Below are positions 1 to 11,800 of a stretch of DNA of 64,000 nt, piece by piece (the stretch's first letter is position 1; each line of letters starts with the position of its first letter). This stretch comes from Arachis hypogaea (lineage: Eukaryota > Streptophyta > Magnoliopsida > Fabales > Fabaceae): contig NC_092048.1 in assembly GCF_003086295.3 (NCBI RefSeq), positions 42,656,425-42,720,424 on the forward strand, given 5' to 3'. The translations under genes and the position numbers were made by a program. Under the pieces are notes generated by a model. That model saw nothing but the letters and a program-made list of their open reading frames with translations, ran no database searches and was not told the DNA's origin.

Positions 1-1700
1 TAAAACTATTAGATAAAATATAAGTATGAATATTATTAATATTTTGATAATTAAAAATAACATTCAATTTTCTAATTTTATTTTTCATGAATCATGACAA
101 TATGTATTTTTAATAATATTATTACAACTAAATAATATTAAAAAATATAAATTGTTGAAAAAAAAGAAGTGATATATAGGTGATAAAGACACTATATACC
201 TTATGAGTATAATTACTAAAGAAATAAAAAAATTAATGAATACAATGACACAATCACTTAATATATACATTTAGCAAATTAAAAAAATAAAAATAAAAAA
301 TGATGGTCATCAACCGAGTTCTAATTGTGCAAACAATTAGTAAGAAGAGAGGGAGAAGGAGAGAGAGAAAAAGGTATGAAATTATGTGAGAGGAGATAAA
401 GAAAATATGTGAAGTGAATATTGATTTTCATAATAAATATAGAAATGAATGATGAGTATGAAAGAAAAAGAGAAGGAATTAGATTTTAATCAAATTTATA
501 CTTATTAAAAAAAATTAACATTAATATTAAAAATAATAGTGTGATCAACATAAAAATAAAGAATAAGAGAATATGAGAAGTTAAGATTAAAAAAAAATCT
601 ATAATATTATATAAAAAAAATTATTATGAAAAGATAAAAATACAATAAAAATCCTATAATATAATGTAAAAATAAAAAATTGTGTTCAAATTATGTAAAT
701 CAGTCACTTAAATTAATGTAACATCATGATTGCACAAACACAATTCATTTTCGCTATGAAAATTTGATAATAAATGATGATTTCTTTTCCTCGTAATAAA
801 ATATCTCCACTCAAATTTATAGGTCTAAATGCTATATTATATTGATTGGATTTTCGTTTATATATCTATCATTCTTCACAGGGTTTTTCTTCCTTTCTTT
901 TTTATTTGTTCACGAAATTTATTTTATCTATGTAAATATTTCAGTAATCATCATATGATGAATAATATCATTCATCATCTAGCTAAATCTCAAAATAGTT
1001 AAACTGTAGCTAACATGGCCATTTCATTTGACATTATAACTTTTCTATTTTTGAGATTTAAGATGCAGATATATTTTTAAAGATAAATCACGTTCTTAAA
1101 TTGATTGGCTTTTAATATTATCATATTGTCTCATTTTAAATTTTGTTTTTAAAATGTTTTTATATAAATTAAAGTAACTTAAAATAATTTACCACGCACT
1201 CATAGTAAATCGTTTCAACATAAATTGATTTACTATCACCAGGTAAATCGTTTTAACTTAAATTGATTTAGTAGGAAAATAACTTGTTGAAGTAATTTGA
1301 TTTAAAATCGTGTTTACTAGGGCTATAAAATGTGTGTAAATTAATTTAACATAAAGCGATTTACTAGGTGGTGCAGCGATTATAAGTTAACCTGATTAAT
1401 CTTGAGGAGACGTTATATATTTTGTTTTTATTCACTCTAATTTATCATTCAAAATTCTCCACTCTAACTTTCTTGAGAGAATCCAGCAAGAACCAAAGAC
1501 AATCCGACGGGAATCCAGCGATAATCCGGTAAAAATCCGACGAGTGAAGTATTGACAATAGAAAATAGGGATCAAAGGGATCGTCTCTACCGAATAGATG
1601 GTGTTACTCATATTGTTGGATGTATACACGAATAAGTTAGTGTTTAAAATTTGTATTGAAATCATATTAGACTAGAAGTTAATTATTAATGTATCAGTTT
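1..1700. other. AT-rich flank left of the CACTA element
   Basis: No coding sequence, RNA gene or element end was recognised here. The stretch is strongly AT-rich with poly-A/T runs. Around 1206-1370 three imperfect inverted repeats built on AGTAAATC...GATTTACT occur in a row. The last three bases (TTT, 1698-1700) are the left target-site duplication of the CACTA element. Confidence 0.6.
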
Positions 1701-1730
1701 CATTACAACATTTTGGGTCTATGGTTACGG
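1701..1730 (+). repeat. CACTA left terminal inverted repeat
   Basis: The 30-bp end runs from CATTACAACA to CTATGGTTACGG. Its inner 15 bp, GGTCTATGGTTACGG, match the right end exactly after reverse complementing. The third base is T instead of the canonical C. Confidence 0.85.
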
Positions 1731-2643
1731 TTTTTTTGGTCATGGTAAAAAACCGTGACCATAGACCCTCTATGGTTATGGTTTTTTAGGGTGACAAAAA
1801 AAAAGCTATGGTCACGGTTTTTTTGGAAAGGGTGACTATAGAGTACCTATGGTCACGGTTTTTTAAAAAAGGGTGGCCTAAAAGGGTCTATGGTCACGAT
1901 TTTGAGGGGTGACCTAAAGGGGTCTATGGTCACAGTTTTTTACAGTGACCAAAAAGAGTCTATGGTCACGGTTTTTCAAAAAAGGGTGACCTAAAAGGGT
2001 CTATGGTCACGGTTTTGGCGGGTGGCCTAAAGTGGTCTATGGTCACGGTTTTGCGGGGTGGCCTAAAAGGGTCTATGGTCACGGTTTTGGGGGTGACCTA
2101 AAGGTGTCTATGGTCACGATTTTTTACAGTGGCAAAAAATGGGCTATGGCCACAGTTTTTCAAAAAAGGGTGATCTAAAAGGGTCTATGGTCACGGTTTT
2201 GGGGGTGACCTAAAGGGTCTATGGTCACGGTTTTGGGGGTGGCCTAAAAGGGTCTATGGTCACGATTTTGGGGGGTGGCCTAAAGGTGTCTATGGTCACG
2301 GTTTTTTACAATGACCAAAAAGGGGCTATGGTCACGGTTTTTTAGAAAAGGGTGACCTAAAAGGGTCTATGGTAACGGTTTTGGGGGTAGCCTAAAAGGG
2401 TCTATGGTCACGGTTTTGGGGGGTGACCTAAATGGGCCTATGGTCACGGTTATGGGGGTGGCCTAAAAGGGCCTATGGTCACGGTTTTGGGGGGTGACAT
2501 AAATGGGCCTATGGTCACGGTTTTGGGGGTGGCCTAAAAGCATCTATGGTCACGGTTTTTGGGTTGACCTAAAGGTGTCTATGGTCACGGTTTTTTAAAG
2601 TGACCAAAAATGGCCTATGGTCACGGTTTTTCGGAAAGGTGGC
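1711..2643 (+). repeat. CACTA left subterminal repeat array
   Basis: CTATGGTCACGG recurs about every 33-40 bp, followed by a G/T-rich spacer (TTTTGGGGGTGACCTAAAAG type). Nearly all copies point the same way. In the En/Spm family such subterminal repeats bind the TNPA protein; this 12-bp core is the candidate binding site (inference). The array is cut at 2643 by element A and resumes at 11175. Confidence 0.85.
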
Positions 2644-3140
2644 TGTTCATATCCTGGGTCGAGATGTACGACCTGGGCTACTTGAAGACAAAGCGACCGA
2701 CCTGTTCAGGTCTGGAATCCCCGATCTCTTCTCAAAGAGGTCGGCCAAATCGAGAATAGAGGCCCGAAGCAGGCCCAAATAGAGGAACACGACCCAAATC
2801 CAAAGGCAGCCCAAGCCTAGAAGGATAAAGGCAGTTCCCTTAAAGATAAAGATGACTTCACTCAAGGATAAGATAAGATAACTATCTTATCCCCAGAAAG
2901 GTCACTCCACATCATTATAAATACACTGGAGCACCCAGGTATACTCATACTCTGATTCTACAAAATACCTGCTTAATACCCTTGCTAACTTAAGCATCGG
3001 AGTCCCTTGCAGGTACCACCACCCTCCGGTGACAAAGGATCAGCAGCATTACCCGTCTAACAAGTCGGATACACCATCTACGACCAGCACAGAAGATCTC
3101 GTCCGAGATCGACCTACAGTTTCAAGTAACCCTCGGAACA
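2644..3140 (+). repeat. Element A 5-prime LTR
   Basis: Starts TGTTCATATC and ends CTCGGAACA. It is 497 bp long, 33 bp shorter than its partner: a segment present at about 11064-11096 in the 3-prime LTR is absent here. The U3 part shares TGTTCATA.CCTGGGTCGAG with element E at 61279. Confidence 0.92.
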
Positions 3141-3141
3141 T

Positions 3142-3158
3142 TGGTGCCGTTGCCGGGG
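3142..3158 (+). other. Element A primer-binding site (tRNA-Asp)
   Basis: TGGTGCCGTTGCCGGGG lies one base after the LTR. It matches the complement of the 3-prime end of plant tRNA-Asp (from memory) with one change, GCGCC to GTGCC. Confidence 0.85.
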
Positions 3159-3181
3159 AACCTGGAAGTCATTCTATCATC

Positions 3182-4033
3182 ATGGCGGACAACCTTGACA
3201 ACGACCACAACTCTGATTTGGAGAACAGAACACCGCATAAGAACGCGGAGGTCACACTAGATGATACTTCTCAGCCTAACAAAGATAAGAACTCGCCAAA
3301 CACAGGAGTCATAGAGGCACTCCAAGATCACCTCAAACAACTCGAAAAAGAGGTTGAATATCAAAGGGAGGCCGAGAGAGACCTACGAAGGGAAGCTAGG
3401 CAACGCCGAGAGCTAGAAGACAAGCTCCTAAAGCTTGAAGCCGACCTCAAAGCTAAAACTATCCGATCCAATCATGAAGATAACCCCTGCAAGGATCAAG
3501 ACCCATTCACCAAAGAGATCATGAAGGCCAAAATCCCAAAGGACTTCAAACCCCCTGACATGACTCCGTACAACGACACATCAGATTCCAGCCATCATCT
3601 CAGCAATTTTAGAAGTATAATGTATCTCACCGACGCCTCAGATGGAAGTCGGTGCAAAGCCTTCCCGACTACCTTGACGAAAACAGCAATTAAATGGTTC
3701 GACAATCTGCCCCGCAGGTCCATCTCAAGCTTTGACGACTTAGCCAAAAAATTTCTAGCCAGATTCTCCATCCAGAAGGACAAAACTAAACACGCCCCAA
3801 GCCTACTAGGGATAAAGCAAGGAGATCGGGAAAGTCTTCGTAGCTACATGGAAAGATTCAACAAAGCATGTCTGGACATACAAAGTCTACCAACAGAAGT
3901 AGCCATTATGGGTCTTATCAATGGCTTGCGAGAGGGACCTTTTAGTCACTCCATATCGAAAAAATATCCCACATCTCTGAATGAAGTGCAAGAACGAGTA
4001 GAGAAATACATCAACATAGAGGAAATAGGGTAG
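3182..4033 (+). pseudogene. Element A gag, truncated
   Basis: The start is the first ATG after the primer site (MADNLDNDHN); an in-frame opening back into the LTR is not used. Residues about 35-100 are charged and coiled-coil-like (LEKEVEYQREAERDLRREA). Residues about 115-280 form a Retrotrans_gag (PF03732) capsid domain with the Tat signature RSIMYLTDAS...CKAFPTTLTKTAIKWF. It is close to the element E gag at 61856. The frame runs into a stop at 4031 just after the deletion joint. The zinc knuckle, protease and reverse transcriptase that should follow are lost, so no working Gag-Pol can be made. Confidence 0.88.
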
Positions 4034-6030
4034 TAGCCTCAGCACTGGTCAGAGAGGACAAAAGTAGACAACAACCTATATACTTCATCAGCAAAGCACT
4101 ACAAGGGTCTGAACTGAAATACCAAAAAATAGAAAAATTCACCTATGCTCTCATACTAACGTCTCGACGATTTCGCCCATATTTTCAATCCCACATTATT
4201 AAGGTTCGGACCAACCAGCCTATAAAGGGCATTTTGCAGAAAACAGATTTGGCAGGAAGAATCTTATAGTGGGCAGTCGAGTTGTCCGAATTCGACGTTC
4301 AATATGAAGCTCGGACAACCATCAAATCACAGTATCTGGCCGACTTCATTGCAGAGTTTACTGACACCCCGAAAATTCCTACAGAATAGAATCTCTACGT
4401 AGACAGTTCCTCGAACAAAACCGAGAGCGTAGCAGGCGTGATAATAGAAAGCAATCAGAGAACCCAAATCGAACTCTTCCTAAAGTTCGAGTTCCCTGCT
4501 TCAAACAATCAGGCCGAGTATGAGGCATTACTAGCTGGTTTGAAGCTGGCTAAAGAGGTTGGAGCTCAAAAACTTATCATCTTCAGTGACTCACAAGTAG
4601 TCACCTCACAAATAGCAGGGAGCTACCAAGCCAAGGATCCCACCATGAAAAAGTACTTGGACAAAACCATGGAACAACTCGAACAACTCGAGGAATATGA
4701 GGTCTGCCACATACCTCGAGAACAGAATGTTTGAGCTGATGCACTCTCAAAACTAGCCAGCACCAAACCAGGGGGCAACAATAGAAGCCTCATCCAAGAA
4801 ATACTGCAAAACCCGTCAATTTCGGAAGAAGAAAAGGTCCTAGCCATAACAGGTCTGGATCAAGGATGGATGACTCCCATAATTAACTACCTCAAAACAA
4901 AAACACTCCTTACAGATAAGAAGGAGGCGAAGAGGTTAAAATGTGTACCGACTTCCAACACAAAGAAAGTTTTGGAAGAAATACACAGTGGCATTTGTGG
5001 CAACCATCTCAGAGCACAAGCTCTCACAAAAAAAGTACTCCGAGCCGGATTCTATTGGCCAACTTTTCAAAAAGAAGCAACAGAGTCCGTAAAGACATGT
5101 CCACCATGTTAGAAACACGCTAATTTCCACATCGCCCCACCAGAGGAACTCATCAGTGTAACCTCACCCTGGCCATTCGCAAAATGGGGACTCAACCTCC
5201 TTGGGCCCTTCCCCCAAGGATCAAGACAGGTCAAGTTCCTCATCGTTGGGATAGATTATTTCACAAAATGGATTGAGACAGAGCCCCTAGCTAACGCCAC
5301 TGCTCAAATAAGTAGAAAATTCCTATATAGAAACATTGTCACAAGGTTTGGGGATCCATACTCCATCACCACAGACAACGACACTCAATTTACAGATGCA
5401 GGCTTTAGAAAATTGGTGGCCAACTTGAAGATAAAGCACCAATTCACATCTGTAGAACACCCCCAGGCTAATGGACAAGCGGAAGCTGCCAACAAAGTCA
5501 TACTGACTGGGTTAAAACGGAGATTACAGGACGCAAAGGGAGCCTGGGCTGAAGAGCTCCAACAAGTCCTATGGGCATATCGGACAACTCTACACTCCAC
5601 CACAAAGGAATCACCTTTCCGATTAGCTTACGGAATGGAGGCAATGATCCTAGTGGAGGTCAAAGAAGGATCGCCCAGAGTGATCCACTACAGTGAAGAG
5701 GCCAATTTCCAACTTCAAAGGGAAGAACTCGACCTACTTCCAGAAATCTGAGAAAGAGCTCGGATCAAGGAAGAGGCGTTAAAATGCCGAATGGCCTCAA
5801 GATACAATCAAAAGGTAGTACAGCAAAGCTTTTCCAACAACGACCTCATCTTAATCCGAAATGATATCAGAACAAGTCGACCGGGAGAGGGGAAGCTAGC
5901 AGCTAACTGGAAAGGACCCTATCGAGTCACAGAGGTACTGGGAAAAGGCTACTACAGGGTGTCCGAACTAGAAGGGCGAGAGCTACCAAGGTTGTGGCAT
6001 GCCTGCAACCTAAGAAGGTATTATAGTTAG
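4030..6030 (+). pseudogene. Element A pol remnant: RNase H, archaeal-type RNase H, integrase
   Basis: One frame spans the segment with five in-frame stops (4267, 4387, 4732, 5110, 5749) and no frameshift. About 4030-4330 is the C-terminal RT/RNase H (YFISKALQGSELKYQKIEK), with the usual TDQP changed to TNQP. About 4390-4770 is a second RNase H of the RVT_3 type (PF13456) with D, E and D in LYVDSSSN, NNQAEYEALLAG and IIFSDSQ. About 4960-5115 is the integrase zinc-binding region, and 5150-5700 the catalytic core with D, D, E (GIDYFTKW, TDNDTQF, GQAEAAN). The C-terminal domain ends at 6030. The dual RNase H places the element in the Tat lineage. Confidence 0.88.
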
Positions 6031-6414
6031 AGGTAATAAAGATCTTAGGTCAAGGTGCACTCTTTTTCCTGAAAAGGTTTTTTAACGAGGCACCAAGCCA
6101 CGATCTATAAAATTGCCCGACTTAGAAGGGTAAAACACCCACATGTATATATTTGCATATTTTCTATTTTGAATAAAGTTTTTCAGATTTTCTACAAATC
6201 CTCTTTATCAAGATGCATTAATCTGAAACGCAAAAATTGATCGCCCGATTATAAAGCTACAGATCAGCAAAAAGTGAAAACCAAACTCACTGCTCGATCA
6301 CGATAAAGATCAACAAAGATGAAAACCGAATTCATCAAAGGTCGACCAAGCGAGGATCAAACTCAATTTCTACAAAATCGGCAAGATGAAAAGCGGCAAA
6401 AACAGAATAATACA
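6031..6414 (+). other. Element A post-integrase noncoding stretch
   Basis: No ORF or recognised domain. The sequence is A-rich and leads directly into the ~115-bp tandem repeats. Confidence 0.5.
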
Positions 6415-7190
6415 AGAAGTTATCAAAAAGTAATCCATAGGAAGAGACCTGACGAGGCCTCAATAAAAATGGATTGCTAGAAATAACTTAAAGACGGACC
6501 GACATAAAGAAGTCAGACCAGTCGACTACAAACAACAAAAGTTATAAAAAGTAATCCCTAGAAAGAGGCCTGGCCAGCCCTAAAAAAGAGGATTACTAGA
6601 AATAACTTCGAAGGGACCGACATGATGAAGTCAGCCCGACAAAACTACAAAAGTTATAAAAAGTAATCCATAAAAAGAGACCTGACAAAGGCCCAAATAA
6701 AATGGATTACTAGAAATAACTTCGAAGGGGCCAACATGATGAAGTCGGCCTGACAAAACTACAAAAAGTTATAAAAAGTAATCCATAAAAAGAGACCTGA
6801 CAAAGGCCCAAATAAAATGGATTACTAGAAATAACTTCGAAGGGACCGAAATGATGAAGTCGGCCCGACAAAACTACAAATGTTATAAAAAGTAATCTAT
6901 AAAAAGAGACCTGACAAAGGCCCAAATAAAATGGATTACTAGAAATAACTTCGAAGGGACTAACATGATGAAGTCGGCCCGATAAAACTACAAAAGTTAT
7001 AAAAAGTAATCCATAAAAAGAAACCTGACAAAGGCCCAAATAAAATGGATTACTAGAAATAACTTAGAAAGAACCGACATGATGAAGTCGGCCCGACAAA
7101 CTACAAAAGTTATAAATTAATCCATAAAAGATACCTAGCAAAGGTCCAAATAAAATGGATTACTAGAAATAACTTCGAACAAACTGAGAT
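6415..7190 (+). repeat. Tandem repeat of ~115-bp units in element A
   Basis: The landmark AGTAATCC recurs at about 6429, 6550, 6662, 6777, 6891 and 7005, with a decayed copy near 7117; spacings are 112-121 bp. Each unit reads roughly GTTATAAAAAGTAATCC, GACCTGACAAAGGCC, GGATTACTAGAAATAAC, AAGTCGGCCCGAC. The middle four units are the most alike, the outer ones more diverged. AGTAATCC and GGATTACT in each unit are inverted, so a unit could fold. Arrays at this place are known in Tat/Ogre elements and can seed satellites. Confidence 0.9.
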
Positions 7191-7684
7191 GAAGAATCGG
7201 CCGACAGAAGGCATGCGCTATAAGATATTCAATAAAATCAATCTACAAGTATTATATGAAAGAATGCAAAAAAAGACTAATTGAACAAAGCTAGCTTCGA
7301 CTAAAGCAGGAAATAAAGCACAAAGGCAACCAAAAGAGGTCGGACAACAAGATTCCAACACTCTCAAGATTCCAGAAAAGTGTAAAAAAGATGCAGACAA
7401 GCATATCGCAAAGGAACAAAGCCAATATAACAAAAGGCTCAAGAGGCCACCCAAGAGGTCGACCTCAGAGAGCTCAAAATGCTAATTTGTTTTTCTACAT
7501 AGAGTTGCTATAGAAAAGCAACCAAAATATCCAAGTCAGGACCACAAGTTACAAAAAATAAAGAGTTCAAAAGCCCACAGATCGGGCTATACACAATACA
7601 TAAAGGAAAATTATAAAGGATGCAAGGACTCCCCAGTAGCAGTATCTCGGGGTGAATGAGGACGAGTCTGAAGAGGTACTGCAT
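7191..7684. other. Element A spacer between tandem repeats and antisense gene
   Basis: No convincing coding sequence. One minus-strand opening at 7218-7454 has no recognisable domain and is probably chance. This would be the 3-prime UTR of the antisense gene. Confidence 0.4.
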
Positions 7685-9446
7685 CTACAGTCCCATCATC
7701 CCGTTCAAGATCTGGACGTCAGGGTCAGACTCGGGCTGGCCGACCTCAGTAGCAGGAACTGAAGAAGCCGGGGCAACAGGGGCCTTGGCAGATGGCACAG
7801 GAGGAGGGTCTACATCTACATCATCATCATCTGAGCCGTCAGGGACAATCTTACCATCCATTACAGTGTTGTCCAAGCTGAATAGGGTAAGGTCGAGCTC
7901 GGGCGCAAGAACTCGAACCTGAGCCTTCAAATTCTCATAAGCAGCATTCACGCTACTTACAAGATGACCCTGGAGCTTGGCATAGTCGGCTTGGGCAGAT
8001 TTCAACCTCTCCCTGAGCTCTATAATCTCCCCATAAGTTAGGACATAGCTCTCCTTATGCTTCAAAGCCATCTCCTCAGCCAAGTTCGCAGAAGCCACCG
8101 CAGTAGTAGCCCGAGTCTTCTCACCCTCCAACTCTTTTTCCAGCTTCGCCACCTTCACCTCAAGCTCCTCCTTCAACCCCTTGATTCTTTCAAACTCTGA
8201 TTTAGCCTCCTCCATAAAAGCCTTTGTTGCATGAATGGGAAGATCTCAGGCAGTTTGATATAAAGCCGCCCCATATGTGCCATCTTAATACTGCTCCGAG
8301 TAATAAAATCCAGATGACGAAGAAGAGAGACATCGTCAGTAGGAACAACACCGTAAGGAGCAATCTGCTAATCAACAAACCCAACAGCATCAAAGTCAGG
8401 GGCATCCAAATTGAAGGGCTCGACAGTCCTCTGTCTTTTTGGAGAAGGGCCAATAGTAGAAGAAGTAGCAGCAGAAGTCGGGAGAGGATCAACCAAATGG
8501 ACCTGAGGAGTTAGAATCATCCTTCTCGACCCAGTAGAGCTCAAGATTGGCTTCTTAGGAGGAACTTGAGAAGATCCCTCCCCTGCAGCTTTTGTCGAGA
8601 TGTTCTAGGCAGTAGTGACCTTTCTCGCCTTCTTAAAGGCCCTCATGGAGTCATTGTTTTTAATCATCTTTGAAAACAACATACAGCAAAAAACCGAGTT
8701 ATATATCGGAAAGGAGAGGAATGAACTCGAAAAAAATAAACAAGCACAACAAATACAAAAGAAGTCAACCACTACCTAGCTTAGCACGGAGAAGAGAGGG
8801 ATTTCCTAGGAATTTCTTTGTATCAAGATGGGGAGGCTGCCCCCAGTTCTCTTCGAGCACAGTCACAAAGGCTTGCTCAACCTCATCCAATATCTCCCAA
8901 GTATACTTAGACACCACTACATTCTTTTGCCATTCTAAAGGAAAGCTGGGCTCGCCATTCTCATCCAAAAAGAAAGGCCGAGCTCCTTCAACAGCTCGGA
9001 CCTTGAAGAAATAATTCTTAAAATCACAAAAAGATTCATCATACATTGAAATAACTTTCTTTCCCTGGGCAGCACGGAAAGATACCCAAGCAGCCTTTTT
9101 CTTAGCCACCCCGGGCTTAGTCAAAACAAAGAGGTAAAGAAAAAGGGGTTTGAGATGGTTTAACATCCAACTCTTGACATAGTAATTGAAAAATCTTAAG
9201 AAGGCCCCACGAATTCGTGTGAAGTTGGGAGGGAGATACATTGCACGACCACATCAAATTGGTCTCAAAAGGAGTAAAAAGAAAAGTAATGTTCAGCTGG
9301 CTGAAAAAATAGTCGCAGGCATAAAAGAAGGGACACTCCCCCTGGACTGAGGTCGGGAAACAAACCTTCTCATCGGAATCAGGCGCTACAAGTTTATAAT
9401 CTTTCTCCTGGGCCCGACTACTACAAATCCTGTGATGTTTCCTCAA
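7685..9446 (-). pseudogene. Antisense, probably spliced gene of element A (function unknown)
   Basis: Reads against gag-pol. An N-terminal part (9446-9117, then 9241-8776 after a frame change) contains VSFRAAQGKKVISMYDESF and FPLEWQKNVVVSKYTW, a block I associate with antisense ORFs in the 3-prime region of Tat-type plant elements (Grande-like). A good intron follows on the minus strand, donor AG|GTAGTG at 8775 and acceptor TTCAAAG at 8668 (108 bp). Exon 2 starts at 8667, has one in-frame stop near 8606 and a frame change near 8220-8240. It ends in a coiled coil (8215-7900; KGLKEELEVKVAKLEKELEG) and an acidic, proline-rich tail to 7685. Molecular role unknown. Alternative: a captured host gene fragment. 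Confidence 0.65.
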
Positions 9447-10639
9447 TTCTACACAGTACTACTCAGTATTTACCACAGAGACACACATCAACACGAGGGA
9501 GTCCAGCCAGTCCGACATACCCTCAGGGACTTTGGAAGAAGTCTCGACAATATTTTTGTGAGAAGACTTGGGGAAACTAGTCCTACAGTAAGAAAAGGAA
9601 AAATGGGTTACTAAACAGCTCGGACAAATCAAAAAACAACTCGGGCTAAAACATACAAACAGCAAAAGGAGACCCCAGGACTCACATCAAGGTCCAGGGG
9701 CATCCTTTGGAGGCAGAAACAGAATAAGGTTTCAGGAAAAATATACGACCTACAAAACAAGGAAGCAAGTCTCCTTCGATAGCGACACTCCATAAAAAAC
9801 ACAAAATAATCTATCAAAGTCATTACTTTTTACAGCCTATTAGAAAAGTCAAACATCAAAGCATGCAAAGGGGCAATCATCAAGGACGCAACCTTTCTCA
9901 GGGTCAAACGGTTCAGCATTTTAAAAGGAACAATCATCAAGGGCGCAACCTTCTCTCAGAATCAAACAAGTTCACTATTTCAAAGGAAGAAATCAAGAAG
10001 ATACAATCAAAAACAGTAAACAGCATTCAAAACCCTAAAAATGCATCAAATACCAGCAAACAAGGAAAGGTTCTACAAAAATAAAGAAACCCTAAAACAG
10101 CACACATAGCAGAAGCAAATCAGACGCAGCAAGCAAAGAAAGATTCAAACTTTCCAACTTTTTCCAAACAAAATTAAAAGGATTACAAATATCCAAACAT
10201 AAAAATGAGGAGAAAAAAAAAGAGAGAGAGGCCAACCTGTAGTAGGGAAGGAACAATGAAGTGATCAAAGATTGAAAAGAAGCAAACACCAACGAGCGCC
10301 TCTTCAAAAGTAGAAGATAGAATGCAAGAAAAGTTGTGGTGAAGCAAGAAGAGGAGAGACGGAGAAGAGAAACTCTTTGAAAAATTTTGAAAAGAAGTAA
10401 GAAGTAGGAAGCAAAGGAAATGGCGAAAGAAGAGGTTAATGGGCATTTAAAACCTTCGCATGTTCTCAAGCAAGTACAAAAACGCACGCTACAAGGAGAA
10501 ACGTTCCGCATTTAAAGCTACTTAAATGAAATTCTACAAACAGACCCAACAAAAGAATGCTTGAGTCCGACTTCCCCAAAAGAGATCGAAGTTCTAAAAA
10601 CTCGACCTCAAAAGAAAGATCGAGCTCAAGCAGGGGCAC
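9447..10639. other. Element A 3-prime region with a short tandem duplication
   Basis: No supported ORF; low-complexity minus-strand openings at 10092-10511 are not convincing. At about 9868-9983 two ~57-bp units (CAATCATCAAGG.CGCAACCTT) lie in tandem. The stretch ends at the 3-prime LTR after CTCAAGCAGGGGCAC, the likely polypurine tract position. It is also where a promoter for the antisense gene would sit. Confidence 0.45.
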
Positions 10640-11169
10640 TGTTTATATCCTGGGTCGAGATGTACGACCCGGGCTGCTTGAAGACAAAGCGATCGACCTG
10701 TTCAGGTCTGGAATCCCCGATCTCTTCTCAAAGAGGTCGGCCAAATCGAGAATAGAGGCCCGAAGCAGGCCCAAATAGAGGAACATGACCCAAATCCAAA
10801 GGCAGCCCAAGCCTAGAAGGATAAGGGCAGTTCCCTTAAAGATAAAGATGACTTCACTCAAGGATAAGATAAGATAACTATCTTATCCCCAGAAAAGTCA
10901 CTCCACACCATTATAAATACACTGGAGCACCCAGGTATACTCATACTCTGATTCTACAAAATACCTGCTTAATACCCTTACTAACTTAAGCATCGGAGTC
11001 CCTTGCAGGTACCACCACCCTCCGGTGACAAAGGATTAGCAGCATTACCCGTCTAACAAGTCGGACGCGGCACCGCTGGCCACCACCCACAAGGCGGATA
11101 CACCATCTCTGACCAGCACAGAAGATCTCGTTCGAGATCGACCTATAGTTTCAGGTAACCCTCGGAACA
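10640..11169 (+). repeat. Element A 3-prime LTR
   Basis: 530 bp, starts TGTTTATATCC and ends CTCGGAACA. It keeps a 33-bp segment lost from the other LTR. The segment ends in GGCGGA, and the preceding base context is GTCGGA, so a deletion between short direct repeats in the other LTR explains the difference. The flanking GTGGC is the TSD. Confidence 0.92.
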
Positions 11170-11260
11170 GTGGCCTAAAAGGGTCTATGGTCACGGTTTT
11201 GGGGGTGACCAAAAAGAGTCTATGGTCACGGTTTTTTACATTGAACAAAAAGGGTCTATG
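11170..11260 (+). repeat. CACTA left subterminal array, remaining part
   Basis: After the second TSD copy the CTATGGTCACGG motifs resume for about two units, showing that element A landed inside the array. Confidence 0.85.
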
Positions 11261-11800
11261 TATTTTTTATTATTTTAAATATTTTTTTAAAATTAAAAAA
11301 TTTTAATAATTAAAAACTAATAAAAATTTTATATAATTTACTTTAAATATTAAAATTTTAAATATAATTTTATAAATATAAAATTAGGTTGAATACTATT
11401 AATAATTTTAAATTAAAAAATGATTTAAAACTTATTAAATTGATTGTAGAATATTAAAATGAAAGATTCATCATATCGTAATTAATTTAAATGATTTGAG
11501 TGGTTAATTTTATTCGTTTATTTAAATGCATAGGATAAATTAATTCTTAATATGTTGGATAAAATAATACTGTAAAAAATAAAAATAAAAAATTCATTAT
11601 TACAAGATTTGTAATTTATATAATATAATATATCAATTTTATTATCTTAATTTAAAAAATTAAATACTCATTTTCCTATCCTATTGGTATAACACGGTGA
11701 ACACAAGAAGTGAAGAAAATTGAAAACACCCCCTGGCCTTCTTTCTTTTTTCCCGATTCGTAACCCTAACCCCTCATTGCCGCCGCCGTCCCAAGCTCCT
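11261..11800 (+). other. CACTA upstream region, AT-rich then GC-rich leader
   Basis: 11261-11700 is very AT-rich with no gene. From about 11735 a C-rich leader begins (CTTCTTTC, then TAACCCTAACCCCTC, then GCCGCCGTCCCAAGCTCCT). It continues at 22534 on the far side of element B, so this is the promoter or 5-prime UTR of the CACTA transcript. The last five bases (CTCCT) are the TSD of element B. Confidence 0.65.

Larger units (their letters stand above)
2644..11169 (+). mobile_element. Element A: Tat-lineage Ty3/gypsy, internally deleted
   Basis: Bounded by LTRs 2644-3140 and 10640-11169 and a perfect 5-bp TSD GTGGC (2639-2643 and 11170-11174). The primer site matches tRNA-Asp. The order is LTR, gag, RNase H, second (archaeal-type) RNase H, integrase, tandem repeats, antisense gene, LTR. 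The second RNase H and the long 3-prime region are Tat-lineage hallmarks. Protease and reverse transcriptase are missing through a deletion at about 4030. The two LTRs differ at roughly 14 sites by eye (near 2.8%) plus a 33-bp indel, making it the oldest of the three complete LTR insertions here. Confidence 0.92.

Noticed and set aside
10092..10511. Minus-strand 139-aa hydrophobic ORF in element A
   Set aside because: Low-complexity Leu/Phe/Ser composition from A/G-rich DNA; overlapped by another frame with the same character; no conserved motif.
11761..11780. Telomere-like TAACCCTAACCCC
   Set aside because: Only one or two units; also seen once at about 22628 in the repeated CACTA leader. 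More likely part of that leader or a telo-box than an interstitial telomere.
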